DNA of 64,000 bases, from positions 1 to 64,000 of the forward strand of contig NZ_CAMTTF010000006.1 of the NCBI RefSeq assembly GCF_947077765.1, written 5' to 3'. Both the position numbers and the translations under genes were made by a program. The notes below the pieces were generated by a model. The model was not told the origin of the DNA and made no database searches. It saw only the letters and a list, made by a program, of their open reading frames with translations. Below, piece after piece: positions 1 to 8,517 of this stretch (positions within the stretch are counted from its first letter, which is position 1; each line of letters opens with the position of its first letter). Source of the stretch: Salinibacter grassmerensis (GTDB lineage: Bacteria > Bacteroidota > Rhodothermia > Rhodothermales > Salinibacteraceae).

Positions 1-1043
1 TCGGTCCCGGCCGACATCTCCTCCGCCGTCGAGGCCGTCGTCTCCGCGGCCGCCGAGAGCCGGCTGCTGGTGGTCTCAACCTCCTGAATGAGGCCGGAAA
101 GCTGGTCGATCATCGCGTTGACCTGCTCCATGAGCTGGCCCACCGCATCGTCGCTTTTGACCGTCAGCCGCTGGGTGAGGTCTCCCTGCTCCACGGCCGA
201 CAGCACGCCGGAAATGCGGCTGAACTGCTCGCGCAGATACTCCTGCTCCTCCTCGGCCTCGTGCTGGAGGGTCTCGGCCTTCTCCAGGGCCTCCTCCGCC
301 TGCGCCGACTTCTCTTCCAGGGTCTCGGTCTTCTCCCGGCTCGCCGTCACCATCGCGTTGAAGGCGTCGGCGAGCTGGCCAATCTCGTCCCCCTGGTCCG
401 CGTCCACGTGCACGTCCAGCCGGCCGCCTTGGACTTCCTCCGCCGCCTCACGGAGCGCGTTGACCGGGCGCGAGACGGTGCGCCGCAGCACCACCACGAT
501 AAACACGCCCAACAGCCCAATGCCAACGACAATTCCGCCCGCAATTAGGTAGCTCGTCTGCTTGGTCTCCTGCAACACCGTGGACGGCATGACCATGAGC
601 ACTTTCCCGATCACCTCTCCATTGCTCATGATATCCGACGTGGCGACCAACGCAGACGTCCCTTTGGTCGTCTGGATCCATCGGGTCGTCTCGTCGCCAT
701 CCTTTATCTCTTGGGCCGAGGATGGGAGCATCCCCTCAAGCCCGTACGAGTTGATTTCCACTCCTTCAGAATCGTAGACCCCACCGCCGAGTGCCGATCC
801 GCTCTCTACAGTCCGCTTGAGCATCTGCCTGATGCCCGTTTGATCGCTCATTTTTATCCTCATGACGGACTGCAGGCCCACCGTCTTGGCCATCAACTCT
901 CCGCGTCGCTCAACCTCACGCTCTGTCTGATCGAGGGAGTAGAACACGAACGAGAGAAAGAGAACGACGAACCCCACGGCCCCGATCGTCAAGAGCAAGG
1001 CAAATCGGGTGCTGAGGTTCAGGTCTGTAAATCGTAGCGACAT
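1..1043 (-). CDS. Methyl-accepting chemotaxis protein, N-terminal part (runs off left edge)
   Basis: Membrane chemoreceptor that would control a CheA/CheW array. The visible 347 residues start at an ATG at 1043. They show a short basic N-terminus, a first membrane helix (about 14-36), an extracytoplasmic sensor of about 130 residues with no recognised ligand domain, and a second helix (about 166-188). A HAMP domain follows directly, with 'SRPVNALREAAEEV' and 'DEIGQLADAFNAM'. A strongly charged coiled coil comes next, then a second HAMP-like unit ('VEQGDLTQRLTVKSDDAVG'), and the beginning of the signalling helices, rich in Ala/Thr/Glu. The conserved kinase-contacting hairpin lies outside the window. 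The family assignment is secure; the ligand is unknown. Confidence 0.93.
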   Translation of the reverse strand, partial: MSLRFTDLNLSTRFALLLTIGAVGFVVLFLSFVFYSLDQTEREVERRGELMAKTVGLQSVMRIKMSDQTGIRQMLKRTVESGSALGGGVYDSEGVEINSYGLEGMLPSSAQEIKDGDETTRWIQTTKGTSALVATSDIMSNGEVIGKVLMVMPSTVLQETKQTSYLIAGGIVVGIGLLGVFIVVVLRRTVSRPVNALREAAEEVQGGRLDVHVDADQGDEIGQLADAFNAMVTASREKTETLEEKSAQAEEALEKAETLQHEAEEEQEYLREQFSRISGVLSAVEQGDLTQRLTVKSDDAVGQLMEQVNAMIDQLSGLIQEVETTSSRLSAAAETTASTAEEMSAGT

Positions 1044-1479
1044 GAGTTTGGGTGTCGGAAGATATACGGGGGTTAGCGTCGAAGAGGAGGCGTGAGCCTA
1101 CACAGTGTCTCACGCATGGCGCATGAGACGCGCCAACTCTTCCATCGTCGCGTCGGTGCACGGACGGTGCGGATGGACGAACACGAGCAGCGTCGCCCAC
1201 TCGATCAACCAACTCATCAGCAGTACGTGAATCTACTTCCAGCCGCCGCCCAGAGGATCATAGCAATCCACCCCATTGGGAGGATCGTCCAGATGTCGAA
1301 AGCAGGGCGCTGCATGACACGAGACGACGAGACATAGGAATCCGACGCACCCAAATTATCGGTGGGGCGGAGCGGACCTTAAGCACTTCCATCGGCTTGA
1401 CGCCGCGCTAGGCGCGCTCATCAAAATGGAAGAGAGCCAGTAGTCTTCTCGAAAGGACCACTCTAGCTCGTTCCCACTG
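1044..1479. other. Intergenic, no gene seen
   Basis: Sequence upstream of the chemoreceptor start. No open frame with coding character and no recognisable RNA or repeat. It presumably holds the receptor promoter, which I cannot place. Confidence 0.5.
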
Positions 1480-1704
1480 CTACTGTGGTGTATCTACTCC
1501 CCGTTCCACCTGTGGGCTAAACGGGCAAACCCTTCCAACCGTGTCCACCCAGTAGTCCAGATCCTCACTGACGAACGATGGCTGGCCGTCACAGACCTCC
1601 TGAGACACCTCAGCGAGGGTCCACTCTCCTTCCACGGAGTACCAAGGGTGCCCGGGATTGTAGCTCCGCCCGCCCCGGGAGGCGATTTTGTTGGCTTGAT
1701 AAGC
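1480..1704 (-). pseudogene. BP74-like C-terminal fragment, no start codon
   Basis: A 74-codon open stretch on the reverse strand, bounded upstream by an in-frame TAG (1705-1707) and containing no ATG. It nevertheless reads like protein: 'SYNPGHPWYSVEGEW', then 'EVCDGQPSFVSEDLDYW', then 'CPFSPQVE'. This matches the layout of the BP74 N-terminal-domain family, in which an Asn-Pro-Pro-Trp segment is followed by 'EVCD' and ends in a 'WCPWSSR'-type motif. The usual N-terminal beta-sheet half is missing. I infer a truncated gene remnant; the assignment rests on remembered family motifs. Confidence 0.45.
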
Positions 1705-1725
1705 CTATCGGAACATAAAAGAAAA

Positions 1726-1755
1726 CGCTCGCCATCCGACCGGCGGGCTTTTTCT
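1726..1755 (+). terminator. Terminator-like hairpin with T-run
   Basis: Stem GCTCGCC (1727-1733) pairs with GGCGGGC (1742-1748) with one G-U pair and an 8-nt loop, followed at once by TTTTTCT. It lies just upstream of the DUF3667 pseudogene and no intact forward gene precedes it, so it may be a leftover. Confidence 0.4.
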
Positions 1756-1829
1756 ATATCTGCTCGGCCTGTGTCTATGACCTATCTCTTTCAAGGCCTG
1801 CCTCCTGGCCAAGAGACTTGCCGCGGCCC

Positions 1830-2864
1830 ATGTCCTCGCCGGAAAGTCTCGACAAGCAAAATGACCGGGCGGAAGGAGAGCCCTCAACGGAGGATATCTC
1901 CGGGGCAGTGGCCCAAACCACTGAGTGCCCAAACTGCAGGCGGACGTTCATCGGGGACTACTGCCCGAGTTACGGGCAGGCAGCGGAGCCGCCTGTCTCG
2001 GTCACGAGTGTGATTGGAGGTTTTTTCCGGGAGCTCGTCGACATCAAAAACGGCTTCTAGCCGACGCTCGTCGGTCTCACTCTCCGCCCGGGGAAGACCC
2101 TCCGCTGGTACCTGCGGGGAGCCCGGGCTGGGCTGGCAACCCCGGGCCGCTGTCTTCTGGCGACAGTGATCATCGGCATCGGAACCAATCGGCTTCTCGC
2201 CTGGATGGGCGTAGGAAAAGCCCCGTTCGATGGCCTGGCTCCTCCCCCCACTGGCGAGGGAAACACTGCCGATGGGGCCGGAGCACTACTTTTAGAGGCG
2301 CTCTCTGCGGCAATCGGCCAGTGGCACCAGTTCTTCGGGGGCCAGATCTGGACCCTGTCGGCCCTGCTCATCGCAGTGCTGCTGGCGGCGCTGCTTTTCC
2401 GCCTGTTTGCCGAGAGCCTTGGGCAGCCTGGAGGGGCGCTGGTACTTGGAGCGTTCTTGAGCGGACACCTGGAGCTGATCGAGCACGGAATCCAACTTCT
2501 GTATTTGCCTGCCGCGTTTCTCTGGATCGGACAGCCTGCTGGAGACTCGGCTCCTCCTCTCCTTTCCCCGACCGCTCAGGTTGCATTCGTTGGGTTTGCG
2601 GCCTACCGGTGCTTCGGTCCAGGCTGAAAGCCTACACTGAAGGGCACTTTTGCTATAGAACTGGCGTTGATCGAAGCCGTGACAATCGTGCTGATGGGTT
2701 TGTTGGGACGCGCCGCTTGGCTGGCGCTTGCCCGGCCTGAGAGGATCGGTATGTCGGGAGAATCGCCCGAGGTGCTCGGGGCACTGTCTACTGTGGTGGG
2801 AATGCTCTGCGCCGCGCCGTTTCTTCTGCACGCGGGAGTAGAGGCGTACTACCGCCTACGGTAG
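1830..2864 (+). pseudogene. DUF3667 zinc-ribbon membrane protein, broken by two in-frame stops
   Basis: One continuous reading frame of 345 codons interrupted by TAG at 2058-2060 and TGA at 2625-2627. Part one has a zinc ribbon, 'CPNCRRTFIGDYCPSYGQ', in which the fourth Cys of the family's CxxC...CPxCGQ has become Tyr. It continues 'ELVDIKNGF(stop)PTLVGLTLRPGKTLRWY', the typical DUF3667 segment before the membrane region. The middle part holds several hydrophobic helices. After the second stop the frame carries on through 'KPTLKGTFAIELALIEAV' and more helices to 2864. A single base change could explain each stop and the Cys to Tyr loss. Readthrough is unlikely with two different stops. Confidence 0.8.
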
Positions 2865-3142
2865 CCTACCCACGCTGGCATGGCCGCCGAGCGGCATTCA
2901 ACGTGCGAAGGCACCGGGGTTCGCCGCGAGGGGATCATCGGCTGTTGCATCCGCCCGTGCGCTTCACGCAGAGCCGCGCAGCCGAAAAGGATCGCCTTTC
3001 CTCAACATGCCGGGCGAGATCGCCCCAAGCGGCCAGATGCCTGGCACTGGCCTCGCCTCCGAGAACGTGTCCTCAAGGATTCGCCAATATAATTGCCACC
3101 CTTCCGAATCTGTGCCTTCCTGGCTCTCCGCGCGTTTGCTCT

Positions 3143-3388
3143 CTACGCGTTTTGGGGATCAATACCCACGACGTTTGCGGCAAACAACTGCATCTTCCCG
3201 CAGTCCTCGCAGGTTGCAACGACCGACGGGATGCCGGCACCCATCTGGGTATTTCCATCCTCAAGCATCTGAGGCATGACAAGATGGTCCTCAATTCTTA
3301 TGTCTCCGCCGCAGGCGGTGCACCCGCCTTGGACGTGCTTTTGGAGATAGTCGACAACGTCTTGCTTTTGGTCTTGATCTAAAGCCAT
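3143..3388 (-). CDS. Small zinc-ribbon protein, 81 aa
   Basis: Hypothetical small soluble protein. An N-terminal helical segment of about 20 residues is followed by C23-x2-C26 ('CTACGG') and C60-x2-C63 ('CEDCG'). This spacing suits a four-cysteine zinc ribbon. The tail 'MQLFAANVVGI' is the beta-strand plus hydrophobic end often seen after such ribbons. No enzyme motif is visible. It stands alone, with about 280 bases of empty sequence upstream of its stop side and about 210 bases on the other. Coding character is good and the start is the only ATG available. Function unknown. Confidence 0.75.
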   Translation of the reverse strand: MALDQDQKQDVVDYLQKHVQGGCTACGGDIRIEDHLVMPQMLEDGNTQMGAGIPSVVATCEDCGKMQLFAANVVGIDPQNA

Positions 3389-3599
3389 GGCGGGGGCGCT
3401 TTTTGCTAGAGGTATGTTTTGCTAAAGATACGCTGTTAGAGATGTGACTATCCTCCCATAGGCATAAGAAATCAGGTGTTTCCGGCTCTCCCACTAGCTT
3501 CAGACGCAACGAAACTGCCTACCCACCGCTAGTGGACCAGGCTCGCGCGAGTTGGAGTAATCCCCACGTGCGCGCCCAGACCTGCCCAGCTCAATCTCT

Positions 3600-3848
3600 T
3601 TATCCTGCTTCGACATCCTCCTCCGAGCATTGGGATGTGCGCTGCCGCATGAATTGACCGGCTGCGTCAAACATCCCGCCGGAGAAAATCAAGAAGCCGC
3701 CGGAGAGGATCACGAAGGGAGCAATATCTTCGAAGCCCGACGCGCTGAACGGCGGCACGCCAATGGTCATCAGCGTGGCCGCAAGCATGAGCGCGCTTCC
3801 AATGAGCGAGGTGGATGTCCCAAGTTTTTTCCTTAGATCTGTGCTCAC
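3600..3848 (-). CDS. Small two-helix membrane protein, 82 aa
   Basis: Hypothetical. The C-terminal 80 residues of a long open frame look genuinely coding: 'STDLRKKLGTSTSLIGSA' leads into a first membrane helix, a 'PPFSASGFEDIAPF' loop and a second helix, then a charged tail ending 'QCSEEDVEAG'. The upstream part of the open frame reads as random sequence rich in Arg and Gly. I therefore start the gene at a GTG (3848) giving 82 residues. No Shine-Dalgarno decides this. Membrane location is inferred from hydrophobicity; no family recognised. Confidence 0.5.
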   Translation of the reverse strand: MSTDLRKKLGTSTSLIGSALMLAATLMTIGVPPFSASGFEDIAPFVILSGGFLIFSGGMFDAAGQFMRQRTSQCSEEDVEAG

Positions 3849-5086
3849 GTTGGGCAGAATACCTAGGTGAGTGTAGCGTATGATGCGCGCGGTTTCCTGC
3901 CGGAAATCTGGGAGAGGAAGGTCCCCTGCCCGCGCCAACGTGTGACCGTGACCTGGGGCCGTGAGGTCCCGCCGGGCTCTTCCCGTGTCTGCCCGGCCAG
4001 CGTCTCTCCGGCCAACGCCTCTCGTGGTCACCTCTGGGAGCAACCGCAGGGCATCTCGCCTGAGGGGGCGGCCCGGTAGATGCTGCCGCTGCCTTCGGAG
4101 ATCGCATTGGCAATCCAGATAGCAGCATAGATCGAACGGCTCCGGTCCCCCTTGACATGCCGAACGAGTCCGCTCTGAACGGCCAACTGCCCAGCTCTGG
4201 CACTTGCCCCCGAGGACCCGGTCCCAGAAATTCGCCAACACAGTTGCCCCCGTCACCCTCGGAGCGCCCGTGGCTCTTTTTGTTCCTGTCGGAGACAACG
4301 AGACTCCCCCCGAAGTCTCGGCGCTCAGGAAGGAGACATAATGCACCTTTAGAGGTGACTCGTAGCAGACTCAAGTGTGACGACCGATGATTGGTGTTAT
4401 CAATTCCCACCGGTTACTGCCAGTTACCATCAAGCGCAATTTCCCTGTTGCTGTTCACGCGGTGCGCCCACGCAACTCGGCCCTCACAAGCAGCACAATC
4501 TCGTAAGGTCTTAGAAGGAAAGAGCCGCCTCTCTCAGCACTTTTTTATAACCGGCCTTCATCAAAGTAGTTTGGGGCCTGGTTTCACTTTTTGGGCAACA
4601 AGCGAAAGTGCAGCGTGAGTCTCTAGACCCAAATCTACGGCCACTGGATCTCCAGTCTCCGAATTTGCAGCAATCCTGCGTTCGTCTGGAGTAGGAAATA
4701 TTTCCTCGCATTGAGGACCCAACACGCTTCCATCTCTTGTTTGGCAGGCTCCGCTGCGGTTCTGGAATTCCTCCGAAGTCCCATGCAAACCTCAGTACGT
4801 CCGTTGCGGTGTGGACGATTCGGTGTAGTCGGTGGAGCTACTTCAGTGAATGGAGCTATTTACTTGCAGCCCCGAGAACCGCTCCGGTGTGCACCGCCCC
4901 ATCTCATCTACTGGCCTGCGAACTCTACCCCAATTAATTTCGAATATTATAGAGGTTTGTTTGATTCTAAACGTTTTCTGCTGGACATTGACCAAAACTG
5001 TCCGCTACCCTCGTTATGCACACTACTCAATTTTGCCCGTCAAAATCGACGGGCATCACCCAGTAGCATTTAGTGACATCGGGCCG
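3849..5086. other. Long stretch without a convincing gene
   Basis: Mostly empty. On the reverse strand 4561-4788 there is a 75-codon frame containing 'DERRIAANSETGDPVAV' and 'ALSLVAQKVKPG', which has coding flavour and could be the C-terminal scrap of an older gene, but I cannot name it. Around 4930-5000 the DNA becomes AT-rich and may carry the promoter of the small gene starting at 5087. Confidence 0.4.
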
Positions 5087-5371
5087 ATGAACCGTATAGA
5101 AAAGCTATCCGACCTTGCACGCAGAATGCACAACCTTACGGAGACGATTCAGGACGGAAGCGATGTAGAGGAGCGTACCCGGCACCTGGCCCACGAGCTG
5201 CGGACTCGTCTCGGCGTCGCGCTCATCTTGGCCGAAGGGCTTGCGCGAGACGAGGGCAACAAGTCCATGGTGGCGGTTGAAGAGAACGGCACTACTGGAC
5301 ACATCTCCTATGATATTGCCCTCGGCGAGACTCTCAGTGAGACGAACATTGCAGACGTGAGTCTGCAGTGA
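5087..5371 (+). CDS. Small hypothetical protein, 94 aa
   Basis: Starts 'MNRIEKLSDLARRMHNL' and is predicted mostly helical and acidic in its first 55 residues, with a less regular tail ('GTTGHISYDIALGETL'). No domain is recognised. The longer open frame upstream of this ATG reads as random sequence, so the internal ATG was chosen. It stands alone, preceded by AT-rich DNA. Possibly a real short gene, possibly a remnant. Confidence 0.45.
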   Translation: MNRIEKLSDLARRMHNLTETIQDGSDVEERTRHLAHELRTRLGVALILAEGLARDEGNKSMVAVEENGTTGHISYDIALGETLSETNIADVSLQ

Positions 5372-6008
5372 GAGCGTTCAGCATAGGCGCAGATCCGCAG
5401 TGGGAGTCTGTCACGAGCCGCTGACTGGCGGCAGTCCATTTAGCAGCAATCCGTCCCGCTGGCCTGCGTCCTGGACACTTCAGTCTCAACGTCTTGGCCT
5501 CAGCATTTCGGTCTCAGCCTTCACTCCTTCTTGCTTGACACCCTGAAGAATGGTTTCAGTATACCGTCGACGCAGTGCCTTGACCGGACGCGCAGTCTGC
5601 CCCCCGCCGTCTGGGACTGCAGCTTACCTGCCCTCAAAAGCGCTCGCTCTCATAAGTGCTCTCAGACCCGGAAACGGAATTCAGAAACGGGACAGGACTG
5701 CCTCGGGCTCTCGTTTGTCCACGATTGATGCGGTCAATTGACAGGGTTAGCCCACAACGGTTTTTATCACCGATACTGCCGACGACGCGAGACAGGCGGC
5801 CATGAGCATGTGAAAGTGGGAAACACCACCGCCGCGATGGGACCGATGGTGAAGAGCGCGTAGATGATGAGGGGCGCGATCGTGTCTGCATCGTTCACGT
5901 GACTCAGGCATGAAAGAACGATAATTCTAACCTGCAGGGGCCTGGGTGAAGCCGCGGACACGACTAAATCTTGGCTCCGCTAAATCCTTGCTCCGCCGAC
6001 CCGTCCGA
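5372..6008. other. Intergenic, probable remnant DNA
   Basis: No intact gene. On the reverse strand near 5767-5961 a short frame encodes a hydrophobic segment ('IAPLIIYALFTIGPIAAVV') that could be the trace of a membrane protein, but nothing around it supports a gene. Confidence 0.4.
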
Positions 6009-6689
6009 CTACACGGGCCAGGATTCTCCCTCCCAGCACATTTCCCAGAACTTCCACTCGTACCGGCTCGACAGCATGAACAGCTCCACGAGCCGCTCTC
6101 GGTCAGTCTCAGTGGCGGAGGCAGCCAAGCGGTTCATCTCGTCACGCAGCCGTGCAGCGGTCTGTGCAAACTCCTCGGAGGCGTACTGCGCGATCCAGTC
6201 ATCGTAGCGACCGTCCCGCTCGGCGGCGGTCTGACCGCCGATCTGTTCTTCAAGGGTTTGGCCGATCTCAACGTAGGCCCAGGCGCAGGGCAACAGTGCG
6301 GCGTGCAGCTCGGCACGGTCTCCGTCGGCGGCCGTCCGGACCAAAAAATCGGTGTAAGCGCGTGTGGTTGGCCACATCGTCTCGTTTTCGAGCTCCTCCT
6401 CCGAGATCCCGAAGCGCGCGGCGTATTCTCGATGTAGTTCCATCTCGGTGTTGAGAGTGAGGTCCAGGACACCGGCGTTCCAGCTCATTGCGTCGAGCTC
6501 AGGGCTCTTGGCCGTCGCCCAGGCAAAGAGGCGAGCAAACTCCTTCAGGTAGAGATAGTCCTGACGCACCCAGTTCTCGAACGTGGACTCGGGCAGGGTG
6601 CCGTCGCCAATACCCTGAACAAAGGGGTGCTCGATTTGAGCCTGCCAGATCGGCTCGGCGGCATCGTGAAGCGTGTCGGTGAAAGACAT
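6009..6689 (-). CDS. tenA: TenA-type thiaminase II (Cys class), thiamin pyrimidine salvage
   Basis: TenA/thiaminase II, a cytoplasmic all-helical enzyme that hydrolyses aminopyrimidine breakdown products of thiamin (and thiamin itself) to HMP. The 226 residues match the family length. Key residues are visible: Asp44 in 'VRQDYLYL', the catalytic Cys135 in 'LLPCAWAYVEIG', and the Tyr/Glu pair in 'SSRYEWKFWEMCW' near the C-terminus. I start at the 'MSFTDTL' ATG (6689), which lines up with the same sequence in the neighbouring paralogue; an ATG 15 codons upstream adds an unlike hydrophobic stretch. It is the second gene behind the TPP riboswitch at about 7706-7776, so low thiamin pyrophosphate should switch it on. 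Confidence 0.92.
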   Translation of the reverse strand: MSFTDTLHDAAEPIWQAQIEHPFVQGIGDGTLPESTFENWVRQDYLYLKEFARLFAWATAKSPELDAMSWNAGVLDLTLNTEMELHREYAARFGISEEELENETMWPTTRAYTDFLVRTAADGDRAELHAALLPCAWAYVEIGQTLEEQIGGQTAAERDGRYDDWIAQYASEEFAQTAARLRDEMNRLAASATETDRERLVELFMLSSRYEWKFWEMCWEGESWPV

Positions 6690-6887
6690 AGAAGAGAAGC
6701 AGAAAATTGACAGGGAAGCCAACGGAAAAAGCATCTGAGCGAGGAGATTTTTCCGAGTCCTTGCAAACGGCGCGCCCGGGGGAAGCCATCTGTAGGGAAA
6801 CCGTCTGTAGGGAAGCTGCCCGCGGAGGTAACGTCCCGAACGCCCGCAGGGAGCCAGAGCAGCTAAAGATGCAGGAGCGGACGGTCG

Positions 6888-7586
6888 TCAGTCAAGGCCG
6901 GGCCAGTCGGTAGTGTCGTACGCCATTTCCCAGAAGGCGGCCTCGTAGCGGAGGGTGGTTTCGAAGAGACGGTGCATCTCAGACTTCTCCTGCGGCCCGG
7001 CTCTTGCGGCGAGGTCGTCGAGAGTAGTAGTCAGAAAGCCGACGTACTCCCCGAATCCGTCGCTTGCCCAGTTCTCGACGAACGGGGCAGCGAAGGCGTC
7101 CGGTGACAAGCCCTCCTCGACGCGAGACCAGGCCTCGTAGTAGGCTTTTTCTGCGGCGTAGAGGACCGTGAAGCTCTTCGGGTAGCTTTTCCCCCGGGCG
7201 GTGGCAAGAAGAAACTGGATGTATGCGTGGCAGGTGAAGGCGGGCCTGGCGTCGCCGAGGTCGATGCCCGCAGTCTCGGCGCGCTCCTGAAAGAGGTCAA
7301 GCTCGTCGTAGAGACCACTCAGGGCATCCGTCAGCGGCTCCCTGTGGCTGGCAGGGGCCTTCGAGATTAAAACGCCAAGCATCGGGCAGGCGGCCTCCAC
7401 AAAACGGTAATCTTGCCTCAGCCAGCGAGCGAAGACAGTATCGTCAATGGTCCCGTCGCGGGTCTCAGCAAGGAACCGGTGACCGAGGTTGGCCCGCCAA
7501 AGAGTCTGGTGGTCGTCAAGAAGCGTGGTCGTGAACGACATGGAACTGGTGGTCTGCTCGTGGAAATCGTGAGCGTTAGCAAACAT
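6888..7586 (-). CDS. TenA paralogue of the Glu class (TenA_E)
   Basis: Second TenA-fold protein, 232 residues, first gene downstream of the TPP riboswitch. The family core is clear ('WLRQDYRFVEAACPML', 'TLRYEAAFWEMAYDTTDWP'), but where TenA has its catalytic Cys this protein reads 'LYAAEKAYYEAW', with Glu in the neighbourhood. That is the mark of the TENA_E group, thought to act on amino-HMP or formyl-amino-HMP. Two starts are possible. ATG 7586 has a Shine-Dalgarno-like AGGGG about 12 nt upstream inside a strong hairpin. ATG 7541 ('MSFTTTL') aligns with the paralogue but has no such signal. I chose 7586 for the riboswitch logic; the true start is open. Confidence 0.88.
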   Translation of the reverse strand: MFANAHDFHEQTTSSMSFTTTLLDDHQTLWRANLGHRFLAETRDGTIDDTVFARWLRQDYRFVEAACPMLGVLISKAPASHREPLTDALSGLYDELDLFQERAETAGIDLGDARPAFTCHAYIQFLLATARGKSYPKSFTVLYAAEKAYYEAWSRVEEGLSPDAFAAPFVENWASDGFGEYVGFLTTTLDDLAARAGPQEKSEMHRLFETTLRYEAAFWEMAYDTTDWPGLD

Positions 7587-7592
7587 GCGAGT

Positions 7593-7643
7593 GGGCCGCC
7601 CCTGCCCGGTCGCCTGAGGGCGACTGTTGGACAGGGGCGGCCC
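7593..7643 (-). promoter_or_regulatory. Nested hairpin covering the tenA ribosome-binding site (riboswitch expression platform)
   Basis: A perfect 12-bp outer stem, GGGCCGCCCCTG at 7593-7604 with its complement at 7632-7643, encloses a second perfect hairpin, GTCGCC-TGAG-GGCGAC at 7609-7624. Read on the reverse strand, the 3' arm contains AGGGG, the only Shine-Dalgarno-like sequence before the ATG at 7586. It sits between the TPP aptamer and the gene, with no T-run, so control of translation is more likely than termination. Confidence 0.65.
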
Positions 7644-7705
7644 GCACGATACAGACCGAGGATGCGGCCAGCACTCCGCCGATGAGGACGGCAGACCGAC
7701 AAGCG

Positions 7706-7776
7706 GTGAGTTTCCTACGCCGGTGTGAACCGGATCAGGTTCGAGGGTTTGATCTCAGCCTGCGCCAGCCCCAAGC
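7706..7776 (-). promoter_or_regulatory. TPP riboswitch (THI element)
   Basis: On the reverse strand the conserved parts occur in order: a 5' GGGG-type strand near 7768-7773, 'GGCTGAGATCAAACCCTCG', 'AACCTGATC', then 'CACCGGCGTAGGAAA' ending near 7708. These are the TPP aptamer's CUGAGA and ACCUGAUC...GCGUAGGGA boxes. It lies about 120-190 nt upstream of the first of two tenA genes, exactly the expected target, and should repress them when thiamin pyrophosphate is plentiful. Confidence 0.95.
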
Positions 7777-8517
7777 GGACTTCTGCTGCGAGGGCACGGC
7801 GCGAGACACCCCTGTCAACCGAACAATATGGCTTCGCCAGGCGAGCTCGGGAAAGCCGCGGGCTGGCGTGGATGACAACACTAACGACTGGAAGCCGTCT
7901 TCTCAACTCGTCTCCCTCTGACACAGGGACCGCGAAGCCGACCGCATAAAGTAATCCTTTTATTTGTCGTCCCGTCTAAGCTTCTTCAGAGCGGCCAAGC
8001 CAATTTTCAATCGTGGTAGCCTAGATTGACTGCAACCATTCCCAGTCTATGCTGACCTTCTCCAACGCCCAGCTTTAGATCTCGGAGCTTCTCCACAAGA
8101 CCAGACCCCCGTCGGTCAATTCGATGGGCGTAGCCTCACAGTCTCCCCTTTCACCAGAACCGATCCACAAGCTCGCAACCCAATTGTGGCCATGGAGGCT
8201 TCAAATGAGAACGCTCTGATCGATAAATCTAGAAGCGAGAACTGGCGCATGAGCCTTCTTGTCTCTTTCTGAATCCGTACTCTGAAGCTTATTTTCAGGC
8301 TGCATCTAGGTCTTTCCTTTCGGGTCTGCAAAGGTCGGGGCGTCAGTTGCTCTCAGTATCCTGCTTTGCTGATTTCCAGAGACACTACTTCCTTGAGGGT
8401 GAAACCACTCGGTTCTCCCGCGGGACACAAAGTGCGGGAGCTTTCTCTTGGGCCACTCCTCCCGGATTTTGCATCAGGCGCCTCAGTTGCGCGCTGGGCA
8501 CCCACGCGCTAGTCGTG
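7777..8517. other. Intergenic, one hairpin only
   Basis: No gene seen. It should hold the promoter for the riboswitch transcript. A perfect inverted repeat, CTCCCGC at 8415-8421 with GCGGGAG at 8434-8440, is followed on the plus strand by CTTTCTCTT and could weakly terminate transcription there. Confidence 0.4.

Noticed and set aside
3667-4410. Reverse-strand open frames of almost 250 codons upstream of the small membrane protein
   Set aside because: Composition is Arg/Gly/Pro-rich without motifs; only the last ~80 codons of one frame read as protein, so just that part was kept.
4561-4788. Reverse-strand 75-codon frame with protein-like C-terminus
   Set aside because: Some coding flavour, but no family, neighbours or start signal to support a call.
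8415-8440. Perfect 7-bp inverted repeat as terminator of the nuclease gene
   Set aside because: On the reverse strand it is not followed by a T-run; on the plus strand no gene precedes it.
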